Source: Odontocerum albicorne
Taxonomy: Eukaryota > Arthropoda > Insecta > Trichoptera > Odontoceridae
Assembly: GCA_949825065.1 (NCBI GenBank)
Contig: OX463859.1
Span: forward strand, 19,624,699 to 19,688,698
Reading direction: 5' to 3'
Length of the DNA: 64,000 nt
Shown piece by piece: positions 32,515 to 43,145 of the stretch. The notes under the pieces were generated by a model. The model did no database searches. It was given only the letters and a program-made list of their open reading frames with translations, and was not told where the DNA came from. The position numbers and the translations under genes are program-made. Each line of letters starts with the position of its first letter. Positions within the stretch are counted from its first letter, which is position 1.

Positions 32515-32705
32515 TTCTTCGTGGAAATTTTCCACTTATAGATTGATTGTTAAATTTTTGTAGTTTAATTAGTTAAAACTTTAAATGGTCTAGAATCGTA
32601 ATTAAAAAAACTGTTTTATTATATTGACTAACATATTTGCATTATGTTTTTAATTTGACAGTCCAAATCTTTCTTGTTTGGGTGGATTGCCTCTTACAAA
32701 AAACA
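32515..32705. repeat. Dispersed repeat, copy 1
   Basis: It aligns in the same orientation with 46850-47040. Shared landmarks are TTTTCCA(C/T)TT(A/T)TAGATT, CTTTAAAT, TTTATTATATTGA and GTGGATTGC or TATGGATTGC followed by AAAAAAC. The family is unrecognised. It may be an LTR or DNA-element fragment. Confidence 0.5.
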
Positions 32706-33526
32706 TTTTTACTTTTCTCTGAGTCAGAAAGAAAAAATTATCTTTGAAAATATTAACAAAAATATGCGCACTTATAAATAATCCACTCTAATACACAAAA
32801 AAGGAAACGTAGATAGAAACTTGAACATATTTACAGAGATATCGAAAAGTTTGAAAAAACAAAGTCAACGAAAAGACAAAGGAAAAAATATCAACGAGAG
32901 TCACGCCGTGAGGTCGAATTTATGGTTCAGACAAAAAAAAATAGGAAGTTTATTTTGTGTATAAATACAAAGATTTTTTATTTATTTATTTATTATTACA
33001 CATGACAAGAAATATACATAATTTGCGAAAAAATAACATTTAATTTAATTTGGACATACATTATTTTAATGGATCTGGGTTTGTCGCCTTTCATTTATCG
33101 TATCCCCAGTAAACTAGGCTTTTGCCTGTATCTCACTGAGGATATTAAGCATGCAAAAATAAATCGATACTTCTTTCCGATTTTTGATTACACAAAAACG
33201 CACGCTCTCATCAACCTGACAAACAGTGACACTGAATTACAACTGGAAAAATCATGCGGAATTAAACTGTTCACACATCTTCACTCTAGAAAGACCAAAA
33301 AATGTTCATCTCACAATATACACAATCATAAGAATAAAAACAAAAACAAAAGTAAAACCAAAAATGAACCCAAAATGAAATAAAAATAAAACCAAAAATG
33401 TTCATCCCATAATATACCACACACAATCATAAAATTAAAAATAAAAACAAAAATATACAGAAACACAAACACAAAACAACAAGAAGAAACCCACACTCAA
33501 GAGCCCACACAAATCTTTTCCACACG
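32706..33526. other. AT-rich DNA with A-rich simple sequence
   Basis: Contains (TTTA)n near 32975-32997 and AAAAATAAAAACAAAAAC-type runs at 33325-33480. The small plus frame at 33069-33383 ends in a Lys/Asn-rich tail coded by that simple sequence and is unlikely to be real. Confidence 0.5.
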
Positions 33527-33805
33527 TCATTCATCCTGAAAGCCCAAGTACTCAAAATCCTTTCGCAATAACAACCACAGTCCGATCGACTCTCTAAATG
33601 ATTTTTCTCCCTTTATCTTTATTGAATTCGACACGCCATTGTATGTCATGGGAGCCAAATAAGCATATTGCCTTTGGGCAAAAGAGGTTTTAACTCTAGG
33701 GATGGTGAACATTTCATTAGTTACCATGCGTGTCATGTGTCTCTGCTGAGTTTGCATCTTCCCTTCCTCTCGATGGTAGTGCCAGAGAATGGATTTGAGA
33801 TGCAA
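33527..33805 (-). pseudogene. Probable LINE C-terminal remnant
   Basis: The 92-codon minus frame contains IPRVKTSFAQRQYAYLAPMT then YNGV and SIKIKGEKSFRESI. This has the shape of the common LINE ending 'P-R-x-x-x-x-x-x-R-S-F-x-Y-x-x-P-x-x-W-N-x-L-P-x-x-I-R-x-x-x-S-x-x-x-F'. No RT motifs. It could belong to any of several LINE families. Confidence 0.45.
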
Positions 33806-34649
33806 ATTGGCTATGTTCAGGACCCGATATTATGTATAAAAAATATACATAGCGTATAAAAATTAAATTTGATATTTTAGACAAGTAATATGTTTTTAAT
33901 TATAAATATAATGAAAAATCTATAATAAAATGTTTCATTAATGTTGGATCAAGTATGATTTTTTTTTACTCTGATCGAGTTCAAATTTAAAAAATAGGAA
34001 ACTTTTTAAATAAAGTAACTATTTTGAAATTTTAACAAACTATTTGTTCTCAATATCGGTAATAAGAAAAAATGTTTCTTTTATACCGGTTATGATAATT
34101 GGCAGTTAATTTCAACCATCCCTTATATTAATAAACCCGACAGATGTACCCTGTACACAAAATAATTCAAATAAACTAAAATATATAAATAAGTAGTGGG
34201 TGCTAGAAAACACAAAAACTCACGTAAGCTTATGATCAAACATATTAAATATCAATAGGACATAGATATTAGATGAAAATCTATAGATATTTGATATACA
34301 TAATGTTTGTTATATTGGCTTATCAGATTTCTACAAATACACCATTGTGACCTGTTGCATAAGAATTGGCCCATTTTTGGAGTGGATTTTCACTATTCCC
34401 ATCGCCAAATCATTTTTGTATGAGGGGAATCACGGAGATTGAATTTATCCCGGTAGAATAATGATGAAAAAGGGAACACTTGTTAGCGAGTGATATGAAA
34501 CCAAATTTACAAGGATTTTTTCGTTTCACACTTTTGAACAAGTGGTAGATGCTAGTGAATACGAAATAGTTAAAAGTAAAACAAAGAAGTAGATCTGATA
34601 TCAGTAAATCTTGACCTCTGTTGTTTTCTTACCACAACCTGTTACCTGT
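33806..34649. other. AT-rich non-coding DNA, nothing recognised
   Basis: No gene or repeat signal seen. Confidence 0.5.
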
Positions 34650-34730
34650 CCCCATGACCTAGTTGGGAATATAGTTGACATGTACTCGGAGGCTTCGGAT
34701 TTGATAATCATAAAACTGTTATTTAGATAA
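34650..34730 (+). mobile_element. SINE-A head fragment, diverged
   Basis: TGTCCCCATGACCTAGTTGGG, then CTCGGAGGCTTCGGATTTGA in B-box position. Tail absent. Confidence 0.5.
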
Positions 34731-34814
34731 TACAAATGAACACTTGGGCAAACTCATTGTCTTCAAAATGTTTATCTCATATTAAGTTTTTACCTAAGAA
34801 AGTACGGTCATATC

Positions 34815-35212
34815 GTCATCGTTGCTGGACCTCGTAGTCCAGGTTTCCCTCGCCATTCCATCGCCAATTAACGTGAAAAGCAAAGCTGTGCCGTTGAATT
34901 TGTTTTTTTAGGTAGGTGAGCCGTTGCACACCAGCAAGCTTACCGGTCATATCGCTGTGCTGGATCTGATGGCACACCTAAAGTGAGACGATCGGAGCAC
35001 ACCGGCATGGTTTTTTTTCTTTCTCATTTTGAAAGAATATATATATGATCGAAGTCAAAGGTTATAGCTTTATAAGCCTTATAACCCCGAATACTAGGGG
35101 ATAGTAATTCGACATGAGTATCGTAGTGCGGTGTTCGAACCGGCGACATTCCTCACGGAAATCCAGTGCGTTACCACGCGGTCATGCACCTCAAAGATCG
35201 CATGTGAAAGAG
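34815..35212 (-). mobile_element. SINE-B copy 2
   Basis: Minus strand: head (GACCGCGTGGTAACGCACTGG, GTCGCCGGTTCGAACACC), then the same body blocks as copy 1: CATTCTTTCAAAATGAG-like, CGATCGTCTCACTTTAG, GCTGGTGTGCAACGG, and the tail CTACGAGGTCCAGC. The A and B boxes are better preserved here than in copy 1. Confidence 0.72.
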
Positions 35213-35346
35213 CTTAACTAGTTAAATGTGAAAAACGGACGCAAAATTCACAAATTGTTACTTTTCTCTTTTTTACGTCGTCCTTTACTTTTGCAGCGAT
35301 ACTCTGGAACCAGTTACCGACTAATGTTAGACCTTGGACTAGCTCC
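35213..35346 (+). mobile_element. LINE-C copy 2, left part
   Basis: AACTAGTTAAATGTGAAAAACGG and CGCAAAATTCACAAATTGT match the LNWLNVRNRRQIHI region of copy 1. TACGTCGTCCTTTACTTTTG and CTGGAACCAGTTACCGACTAA match further on, with an internal deletion. It is cut at CTCC by the gypsy element and resumes at 46118. Its left end meets the head of SINE-B. Confidence 0.75.
35343..35346. repeat. 4-bp target-site duplication (left)
   Basis: CTCC immediately before the 5' LTR; repeated at 46118-46121. Four-base duplications are usual for this superfamily. Confidence 0.9.
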
Positions 35347-36182
35347 TGTTAGGACTATATTTGTTAAATTGCATACTTCACGTCCTCGAAATTGTTAATT
35401 CGCGACATATCATAATTTATGAAACTTGTGGTGTCGAGACCATGTGCTTGGCTTGAAAACAGGAAGATTAAAATATTATGAAATACTTGAATATTTTAAA
35501 ATACTAAAGACAATAAAATAAGGGTACATTTTTATTCAATGACAACATTGTCACGGGCGACTTAGGTCGAGATTGGCACCCCTGTCTCTTTGTACTTCCT
35601 TGCCAGGGGGAAGCGGGCGCCAGCTGGCTCGTCCTATTCCGTGCAGATCGTGGTGAGATTCAGACGTAAGTCCGACACTGCTCTTCCTCATATATCACAG
35701 AACTCCAGGACGCCATCTTGATTACGGGTGAATATTATTCCTCCTATTTTTAATGTGAATTTCGTCCGCACATTTTAACCATCGCTCAACTTTAATTCTA
35801 AATTGTTATTGGAATCTCCCTTGCTAAATACAACACATTTTTATTTTCTTGCCAATTTTAAACTTTTTTCTTGACATTCGTCAAGTTTTTTTATATATTT
35901 TTTTTCTTTTTTTCTTTTTTTTTACAATATAATAAACTGCTTCATTACAAATTGTTCTTGTTTAATTGTGTCGCCTGTCCCTGCGAGAGTTGAAAGAGAC
36001 TTATTCAGAGTTAAGAGAACCCAACATACCCCAGAGACCTAAAGAGTACTTGTCTCGTTAAGAAGCCGACTGACCTGTCCGGGCCTGTCACCTTGGTAAG
36101 ATTGATATTTGGAGTATTGATTTATGTAATCAATTGTGTACATATAATTGTTGTTTCTTAAGTTTAGCAAAAAGGCGTGACA
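35347..36182 (+). repeat. 5' LTR, 836 bp
   Basis: TGTTAGGACTATATTTG ... AAAAAGGCGTGACA. It contains a GC-rich block (GGGGGAAGCGGGCGCCAGC) probably near the promoter, a long T-rich tract, and AATAAA at 35929-35936, likely the polyadenylation signal in R. Compared with the 3' LTR it lacks 20 bp after AAGGGT (35520-35526), probably lost by deletion between GGTA direct repeats. Confidence 0.95.
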
Positions 36183-36186
36183 TAAT

Positions 36187-36205
36187 TGGCTCCCGAACGT
36201 GGGGC
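36187..36205 (+). promoter_or_regulatory. Primer-binding site
   Basis: TGGCTCCCGAACGTGGGGC lies 4 nt after the 5' LTR. PBSs begin TGG, complementary to tRNA CCA ends. This one resembles lysine-tRNA-type sites (TGGCGCCCGAAC...) with changes. The exact primer tRNA is not established. Confidence 0.75.
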
Positions 36206-36761
36206 ATACTTTGTATCTCTGATCTCTCGTTGGACAAGGTTTTTATTTATAATTTGTTTTGTGTGTTTTAAATAATAATTTATTTTCAGAAAAGTGTTTT
36301 TATATGTATTTTGTGTATATTGTGTACGACCGTTTGTTTTCTCTATTTTGTTCCCACGTGTTTGCATCATTTGTTTTTACTGCCATTGTTTTTTTTTGTT
36401 GTTCTCCCGCGTTTGTTTTCGCTGTTCGCGACCACATGGTCTTTCTTGTGCCCATGTGCTACGGGCTCCGAGTTGGAAAGGCCGTTTTTCGAGTCTTTTT
36501 GGAATAGATTTCTAGCTAACTTTTTCCAAATATTTTCTTGTTAAGAATCGTGTGTTCCTTATTAAACTCGATTTAAAAGTTAGGGTGTTCAGAAATTTGT
36601 ACCACGCTTCAGAGAGAAGTCTTTGTTTGTTTAACATATCGTTTGAATTAGAAGTGTGTTTTTGTTAAGTGGGGTCTGATATCGCGTTTTTTCTTTTCTT
36701 CTTTTTGGGCCTTGTTTATTGTTTTAATTTTTTTTTTTTTTTTGGTTTGTTGTTGTTGGCA
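36206..36761 (+). other. 5' leader of the gypsy RNA
   Basis: T-rich, about 550 nt, with three overlapping short frames (36259-36544) that share no family motif and look accidental. Packaging and translation signals would be here, but none can be identified by eye. Confidence 0.6.
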
Positions 36762-37874
36762 ATGGATCCAATTAGGGACGTAATGAAGTCGACCAAGGCT
36801 AGATTGATAGGGGAATTACTTGAGCGCGGACTCTCCCCCAGTAATAATTTTTACGAATTGCGTCGTCAGGCCAGTCTATACAATAAAGGTCTCGCTCCAT
36901 CATCATCGAGGGAGGTGGCCTTACCCCCTAGAACTCGACCATATTTAAACCTTTCTAAAGCTCCGGAGTTATTTGAGAGGGCGGATAATGGGGATACCGC
37001 TTCGGGAGCTCTGGCACCGATGCCTTTGACAAATTCATCTCCGTATACTGAGGTTGGGATTTCCCGTTCTCATGTTCCACTTCCGTCGCCACAATGGAAT
37101 ATAAACTTCTCGTGTTGGCCAATTGATCCATATACCGGAACGGGTTGTATAAGGGAATTTTTGTCACGAATGGAAGAATTAGCTTGTGCCAGAGGTGTTC
37201 ACCTAAACGCGCTTCCGGCGGTCTTACCAGAGTTTTTACGTAAGGGAGCATTAACCTTCTTTAGGAGCAAGGTTAAGATATTTAAAGATTGGAACACAGT
37301 AACGAAACTTTTCTTAGAAAAGTATGAGTCGGAAGACTTTATGACTCAGCGCAGGATGGATATTTGGGCCTCCATACAAAAACCGGGCGAATCATCTACG
37401 GATTTTGTTTCGAGAATCCAGAACTTGAATCAGTCTTTGGAACCGCCTCTCACTGACAAGGATTTATTACAAGTATTTAGACGCGGCCTACATCATAGGT
37501 ACTGTTCAGTCCTTGTCAGCTCGCAACCGTCTTCGGTTGACCAGTTGGAAAAATTGTGCCTGACCTTCGACCTAATGAACAGGGACGAGGGAAGGTCCCC
37601 TCGTTCTGCCCCCCTTTTCTCAAGAATGGGTGCTCGGTTGTCACCGGTATCTTACACCTCAAATGCTGAGGAACCATTACCAAAGAGGTGTTATTCGTGT
37701 CGGCTTCCTAATCACATCGCGCGTAATTGCCCCAGCCGGCCACGTTTTAGGAAGGGACCTGTACGGACGGCTACCAACCTTTGGAAGGCCAGAGCCGTAC
37801 CCTCTCGACAGTTGGCTTTGTTACCGGATTTGTCAAGACCGCCCCCGTCTATTAACGCTCCAAAAAACCGGTAG
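36762..37874 (+). CDS. gag: Gag polyprotein
   Basis: The frame is open from 36669 with a GTG, but the first ATG (MDPIRDVMKST) is at 36762, giving 370 residues. That start is chosen because the upstream residues are a T-run-encoded Phe/Leu string. The N-terminal part is basic and Ser/Pro-rich. Residues ~125-290 look like a retrotransposon capsid domain (WPIDPYTGTGCIREFLSRME, FLEKYESEDFMTQRRMDIWA, QVFRRGLHHRYCSVL). A CCHC zinc knuckle, CYSCRLPNHIARNC, sits at about residues 310-323 and would bind RNA. Gag forms the particle that packages element RNA. It ends in AAA AAC CGG TAG, where a -1 frameshift site lies four codons before and at the stop, so most product should be Gag and a minority Gag-Pol. 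Intact, no stops. Confidence 0.93.
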   Translation: MDPIRDVMKSTKARLIGELLERGLSPSNNFYELRRQASLYNKGLAPSSSREVALPPRTRPYLNLSKAPELFERADNGDTASGALAPMPLTNSSPYTEVGISRSHVPLPSPQWNINFSCWPIDPYTGTGCIREFLSRMEELACARGVHLNALPAVLPEFLRKGALTFFRSKVKIFKDWNTVTKLFLEKYESEDFMTQRRMDIWASIQKPGESSTDFVSRIQNLNQSLEPPLTDKDLLQVFRRGLHHRYCSVLVSSQPSSVDQLEKLCLTFDLMNRDEGRSPRSAPLFSRMGARLSPVSYTSNAEEPLPKRCYSCRLPNHIARNCPSRPRFRKGPVRTATNLWKARAVPSRQLALLPDLSRPPPSINAPKNR

Positions 37875-37916
37875 GGCACCAACCCGATTCAGTTACGTCG
37901 GATTTCCCGGGTTGGT
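37862..37916 (+). promoter_or_regulatory. -1 ribosomal frameshift signal
   Basis: The heptamer A AAA AAC (37862-37868) is phased with gag codons CCA AAA AAC. Nine nt later, ACCAACCCG (37878-37886) can pair perfectly with CGGGTTGGT (37908-37916) across a 21-nt loop. The -1 frame has a stop at 37853-37855 and gag stops at 37872-37874, so the shift must occur within this 19-nt window. X XXY YYZ plus a stem at 5-9 nt is the established -1 frameshift layout. A pseudoknot could form with the loop, but I found no convincing partner. Confidence 0.88.
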
Positions 37917-40900
37917 CGCGTCAGTCAGCTTCAAAAGAATCGTTCCCTTTCGTAAATTTTGTAGAGATTACTAATGCTAGGGACGAGCGACCCTACCTTC
38001 ACTGTTATATTCAAGAATTGCCATTTAGGGCTTTGCTTGACTCAGGCGCGTCGGTTAACGTAATTGGTGGAGAACTTTTTAAAAAATTTGAAAGTCAGTA
38101 TTGTCCGTCTCTACTTCGCGAGGGAATCGTGCATACGGCGGGTGGCCAGGAACACCGTGTACAGGGTTCTGTACAGTTACCTTTATGTTACGATGGCCAG
38201 ACCGTTTGGGCGGATTTCCTAATAGTTCCTTCATTGGAGGAGTGCCTGATTTTGGGTACCCCTTTCTTAAAGCACTCGGGCCTTACCCCGAATCTCTTTC
38301 CTTCTTCTAGTATAGAAAAATTATCTTTGAGACCCGTTGTGTCCGAGATAGGAAATAAGTCTTTTAAGCCTTCATGCTTGACATCGGCTGCAGATTTGTC
38401 TATTGAACAGAATCTGCAGTTGAACCTTTTGATTGCGGACTTCAATAGTGTCGCATTTGAAAGGGTGGGACTGGGTCGTACCACGTTAGTCAACCACGTT
38501 ATCGATACAGGCAGTCATTCACCCGTAAAACAGAGAACTTACCCTCTGTCGCATATCCGCCGACGACAGATGATTTCCGAGCTAGACGAAATGCTCGAAT
38601 TAGGAGTGGTTGAGCCGTCGCGCAGCGCCTGGCTAAATAATGCGTTTATCGTTCCGAAAAAGGACGGTTCAGCTCGATTCGTGTTGGACCCGCGTAAATT
38701 GAACTCCATTACGAATTCAGATTCGTACCGTTTGCCAAATATTAATAGAATTTTAGACAATTTACGGGATACCCGATATCTCTCCGCGTTGGATTTAAGT
38801 CACGGATTCTGGCAGATGCCGTTGAACCCAGACTCTAAGTGCAAGACCGCGTTTTTCGTAGAAGGCCGGGGTCAGTACCAATTTGTGGTCACCCCATTTG
38901 GTCTAAAAAATATTCCTGCCGAAATGCAGAGGCTAATGGATAAACTGTTTGCCGATCAGGGCGATCATGTATTTTGCTACCTAGATGACATCTTAATCTG
39001 CAGCGCAGATTTCGATTCACACATCGCCACCTTACGTTTGGTGTTGCGCCGGTTGAAGGAGTCCAATCTTACTATAAAATTGGCCAAGTCGGAATTTTGC
39101 AAGTCAAGCCTTAGGTACTTGGGACATATAGTGGACCGCGAAGGGTTGAGAACGGACCCTGAAAAGATTAAGGTGATGAAGGAATTCCCTAGGCCACGGA
39201 GTGTAAAGGAAGTGAAAAGCTTCCTCGGTTTGTGTTCATATTACCGCCGATTTATAAAAGATTTTTCTAAGATCGCTGCGCCCCTCTGTCGCTTGACTAG
39301 TATTAAACTTAAGGGCTCTAAGTTCCAGTGGGATTCGACCGCTGAAGAATCATTCGTCCTCCTCAAGCGTGCCATGATTACGTCTCCCGTTCTGAAGCCA
39401 CCGGATTATACGGTGCCATATATACTCACCTGCGACGCGAGCGGAATAAGCATCGGTAGCTTTCTTTCACAATCCATGCCGGGTGGTGTTGAACATGCCA
39501 TAGCTTATTTTTCACGAAAGCTTTCCCCGGCGGAAAGGCTTTATAGTACCACCGAGCGCGAATTCCTGGCCATCGTGGACTCAGTCCATCATTTCCGTAG
39601 TTATCTAGACGGAACCAGGTTTACGATTCAGAGCGATCACGGATGCTTAAAATATCTGGACCATCTGTCTTCACCGAGCGGCCGATTAGCCCGTTGGGCT
39701 TGTAGACTCTCACAATATAATTTTGATTTCCTTTATAAAAAGGGTTGCGAGAATCGCTTGGCTGACGCCCTCAGTCGAATCGAGGTATCCGCGATGAGCT
39801 TTTCCCCTCCGTTCGAGCACGTAACCGACGAATGGTATTTACGGATCCTAAGAGAGTGCGAGAAGGATCCACGGTCGCGGCCAAACTTTAAAGTAGCAAA
39901 GGGACATCTATTGCGGTTGTGTCGTTCCTCTCACGACCCTGTCCGCAACCAGGGAGAACGAGATTGGAGGGTCGTGGTACCCCAGGATGCGTTGGTCCCC
40001 TTGATCGATGATATACATTCGAACCTGTGTCACCCGGGTGTCAGGAAGACTATGGAAATTATTACTCGGACGTATTTTGCTAACAAATTATCTGAGGCAG
40101 TAACTCATTTTATATCGCGGTGCGAAACGTGCAAGGCCTATAAACATAACACACAGGGCCCATGTGGCCTTATGAGTGAGCCCAAGCAAGCATCCCGGCC
40201 CATGCAGTCCTTGAGTATGGACCTCGTAGGCCCCTTGCCGTTGTCTAGGAAACGGAACTCTCATATTTTAACGGTAGTTGATAACTTTAGTAAGTATGTA
40301 TGGGCTTTTCCCTTGAGAGTGGCCACGTCTAAGGCTATAATTCGGTGTTTGGAAGCGTCAATATTTCTCCCGTGTTCGGTGCCACGCACCATCGTAATGG
40401 ATAATGGTAGGCAGTTCATATCGAAGGAATTCAGAGGATTCCTGGAATCCTATGGGATACGAGACCTCTTTTACAACGCGTATTATCACCCGCAAAACAA
40501 TACCAGCGAGAGATATAATTCTTCAATTCTGACGTGTCTATCCATTTTGGTACAGGACAATCAACGAGATTGGTGCGAATTCTTAGGGAAGATCTGTTCC
40601 TGTTTAAACAATACTGTGAGCATAGCCACCGGTAGCACCCCTTTTTATCTGTTTCACGGATTCCATCCGGTTCCCCATGCTTCGTTCCACGACCAACTGG
40701 ATTCGAATCAGATTGTCTCTTCCACGAGATCTCCTAATTATCTCCAAGGGCTAAATAGAATGGAAAAATTGTACGAGACCGTCACTGCTAAACTATTGAC
40801 TGGGTTTAAGCGTAGCGCAGCTAGGTATAACCTACGCCGTAGAGAGAGACGTCTGTCCGTTGGACAGGTGGTATGGAGGAAGTCCTTTAAGCAGTCAAAT

Positions 40901-41053
40901 GCAGGTCGTTACTTCAGCGCCAAGCTGGCACCGAGATTTATAAAGAGCGTAGTTAGCAGGAAAATCTCCAATTCGGTTTACGAGCTGTCGGAGCTTAGTG
41001 GAAAAGTGGTAGGGAGATATCACGTGAAGGACATTGCAAAGGTTGGCCAATGA
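37868..41053 (+). CDS. pol: Pol polyprotein (protease, RT, RNase H, integrase)
   Basis: Expressed in the -1 frame relative to gag, contributing about 1061 residues. Order by motif: aspartic protease (LLDSGASVNVIGG, catalytic Asp at 38039-38041; LILGTPFLKHSGL as the flap-distal 'G-x-P/D-F-L' motif); reverse transcriptase (FVLDPRKLNSIT, YLSALDLSHGFWQMPL, FVVTPFGLKNIPAEMQRLMD, CYLDDILIC with YLDD at 38978-38989, KSFLGLCSYYRRFIKDFSKI); RNase H (ILTCDASGISIG, YSTTEREFLAIVDSV, FTIQSDHGCL); integrase with H-H-C-C zinc domain (HSNLCHPGV ... CETCKAYKH), then catalytic SMDLVGP, VMDNGRQF and HPQNNTSERYN (Asp, Asp, Glu). A C-terminal tail, YELSELSGKVVGRYHVKDI, resembles the GPY/F module. No premature stop. 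PR-RT-RH-IN order excludes Copia. All key catalytic residues are present, so activity is plausible. Confidence 0.95.
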   Translation, partial: PVGHQPDSVTSDFPGWSRQSASKESFPFVNFVEITNARDERPYLHCYIQELPFRALLDSGASVNVIGGELFKKFESQYCPSLLREGIVHTAGGQEHRVQGSVQLPLCYDGQTVWADFLIVPSLEECLILGTPFLKHSGLTPNLFPSSSIEKLSLRPVVSEIGNKSFKPSCLTSAADLSIEQNLQLNLLIADFNSVAFERVGLGRTTLVNHVIDTGSHSPVKQRTYPLSHIRRRQMISELDEMLELGVVEPSRSAWLNNAFIVPKKDGSARFVLDPRKLNSITNSDSYRLPNINRILDNLRDTRYLSALDLSHGFWQMPLNPDSKCKTAFFVEGRGQYQFVVTPFGLKNIPAEMQRLMDKLFADQGDHVFCYLDDILICSADFDSHIATLRLVLRRLKESNLTIKLAKSEFCKSSLRYLGHIVDREGLRTDPEKIKVMKEFPRPRSVKEVKSFLGLCSYYRRFIKDFSKIAAPLCRLTSIKLKGSKFQWDSTAEESFVLLKRAMITSPVLKPPDYTVPYILTCDASGISIGSFLSQSMPGGVEHAIAYFSRKLSPAERLYSTTEREFLAIVDSVHHFRSYLDGTRFTIQSDHGCLKYLDHLSSPSGRLARWACRLSQYNFDFLYKKGCENRLADALSRIEVSAMSFSPPFEHVTDEWYLRILRECEKDPRSRPNFKVAKGHLLRLCRSSHDPVRNQGERDWRVVVPQDALVPLIDDIHSNLCHPGVRKTMEIITRTYFANKLSEAVTHFISRCETCKAYKHNTQGPCGLMSEPKQASRPMQSLSMDLVGPLPLSRKRNSHILTVVDNFSKYVWAFPLRVATSKAIIRCLEASIFLPCSVPRTIVMDNGRQFISKEFRGFLESYGIRDLFYNAYYHPQNNTSERYNSSILTCLSILVQDNQRDWCEFLGKICSCLNNTVSIATGSTPFYLFHGFHPVPHASFHDQLDSNQIVSSTRSPNYLQGLNRMEKLYETVTAKLLTGFKRSAARYNLRRRERRLSVGQVVWRKSFKQSNAGRYFSAKLAPRFIKSVVSRKISNSVYELSELSGKVVGRYHVKDIAKVGQ

Positions 41054-42289
41054 TAGTCTCGCGATCGGGTGACCGACAGAGGAGTATAGCACTCCATGTC
41101 ATAAAGCTAAGTGAGAATTAGTCCGGATTCTCGTAGTCGAGGCACATAAGAGGAGCATGGCCAAGTGTTAAATAGAGTATAGCCCCTTTGTTGTTGCAAT
41201 AACGATAGAGTCATTTGTGTATTTTCTCCTTAGAAGCTAAAGAGCGTGGTCGAGTGACCAATATTTGAGTATAGAACTGTTTCTCGTCGTAATAGGGAGA
41301 TCGTAGTCGAGTATTCTCTCTTTAGAAACTAGAAAGCGTGACCTGGAGTCAAATTATTAAATGTATCATTCTTGTCTTGTAAGAGGGAAGGAATACAGGG
41401 GTTATTCTCTTATAAGAATACGGCTGAAGTTTAGTAGCTGCATAAATATTATATAAATTGACTATTGAATACAGTATAGCTTAGAATAGACCTTATGCGG
41501 TGAGTCCGTCGTCACACGATAAGGACGCGAACATATGATATGGGTCCGGTCCTGAGCACAGCTTCTGTGCCCGGGTGGATTATAGATAAGCTGATAGTTG
41601 ACAGTGTAGTGATGGGTTCGTCAGCGCCTAATTGGGAGTCATTCATGGTTAGGAAAATGGTTCTTAAAATAATTAAATTAAATATTTTGTTATAATACCT
41701 TGAAGGTATACACTGTCGATTCCTTGGTGAATGTCAGTTTAGTATGTCAAGTGACGTCACCGGTGCGAATTTATTATTGCACAAGGGTGAATGAATAAGT
41801 GGGCTGGCCGTGGGCAATCTCGTATGGATTCATTTCCATATGTTTTATGTATGGGCTGGTATTCAACCCGGTGACTTAACCAAAGAATACCTGGCGTTCA
41901 ATGAACCTAAGCCTGGACCACGAGTGGCGGAATGCTGAGAGCCTAGAGTAGGATTATATGTATCTCAACGAAGGACTTAGGTCCTTCTGAAGTAAGAATT
42001 CATGTAATACATAGATGATTAGTACCGTTTGTAGAAGGTACACGTATTACATTCAGGATCAAATTGCTCTTGTGTAATGCGAGCTTAGGTATTGGGTTAC
42101 CTTACAGCTGTTGTGGGTTATTTAGTGGTAATTGTTACCTTCTCATTAGATTCCCTATCGAATTATTGGCTGCAGAAGTTAGGGCATTAAGTGAAGAAAT
42201 TCTTGGAAGTCTTCAGAATTTCGTATTAGGGAAGGATTGTCTTCCTAATTGTTGTCTTATCTGATAAGAATTCGTGATGTATTCCGAAC

Positions 42290-42640
42290 TTCTTGACGGA
42301 GAGGTGTACCCTTCCCCCGGGAGTAGCGTTCCAAAGATTGTACTGAGGATTCAGTAGAGTATCCATCGTGGATAATTGCTTTGCACAAATGCTATCGCTG
42401 GACGGTGGTCCGCAAGTTTAATAGCAGTAGAATTGTTCAGTAGTGCTATGGAGTAGGTGTTGCTTTCCACCGAGTTGAATTTTGGAAAAGATTGTACAGA
42501 TGGTACAGTGGAGTATCCGTTTCGGATAGTTGCACGTAGCAAGTGATAGTTATTGGACGGGGTTCCATGATGATAATAACCGCTGATGTGTTCGGAATTT
42601 CTTGTTAGAGAGGTGTAGCATTCCACGGTGTTGAAGGGCT
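42290..42640 (+). repeat. ~160-bp imperfect duplication
   Basis: Shared blocks in order: TTCCGAACTTCTTG/TTCGGAATTTCTTG, AGAGGTGTA, AAAGATTGTAC, CAGT(A/G)GAGTATCC, GGATA(A/G)TTGC, AATGCTATCGCTGGACGG versus GTGATAGTTATTGGACGG. Older than the tandem arrays downstream. Confidence 0.6.
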
Positions 42641-42910
42641 ATAGTATTGAAGTAAGTCATCTTGTTGACGAATTGGCTCCTGTTGAGTGTGGAGTATATA
42701 ATTTGAAATAAAAATGATTAATTTTTTTTGTTGTTGTGTAAAATATTATAATATATTTTGTTCTGTCAAAGCACTCACCGAGTACGGGGTCGCATGGTAG
42801 TCTGTTAGGCAGCGCGATGAAAGGTTTATGGGAAATGTGGAGGTTGTAGTGGTGCTGCTGGGAGGAATAAGGATAAGAGTATGGTGCGTTCTCGAATGAA
42901 CTTTGACAGA

Positions 42911-43145
42911 ATTTATGTAACTGTTACGGTAATTGCCGTTCTATTTTTGTTTTGTTTTGAACTTGTGCCAAATTTATGTAACTGTTACGGTAATTGCCGT
43001 TCTATTTTTGTTTTGTTTTGAACTTGTGCCAAATTTATGTAACTGTTACGGTAATTGCCGTTCTAATTTTGTTTGTTTTGAACTTGTACCGATTTTATGT
43101 AACTGTTACGGTGATTACCGTTGTATTGTTTGCTCTGTTTTGAGT
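42911..43145 (+). repeat. 61-bp tandem repeat, about 3.8 units
   Basis: Units beginning TTTATGTAACTGTTACGG start near 42912, 42973, 43034 and 43094. The first two are nearly identical. Each includes GGTAATTGCCGTTCTA and TTTTGTTTTGAACTTGTGCC. Confidence 0.92.

Noticed and set aside
33069..33383. 104-codon plus frame as a host gene
   Set aside because: Its C-terminal third is Lys/Asn simple sequence from an A-rich repeat, and the N-terminal part has no recognisable domain or splice context.
36259..36544. Three overlapping frames in the gypsy leader as an accessory gene
   Set aside because: They are T-rich, hydrophobic by composition and overlap each other in all forward frames; no homology recognised.
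37630..37974. Separate 114-codon gene overlapping the gag/pol junction
   Set aside because: It is the third-frame shadow of gag and pol; the real continuity is gag plus -1 frame pol.
38188..38760. Minus-strand frames within pol
   Set aside because: Shadows of the pol coding strand without family motifs.
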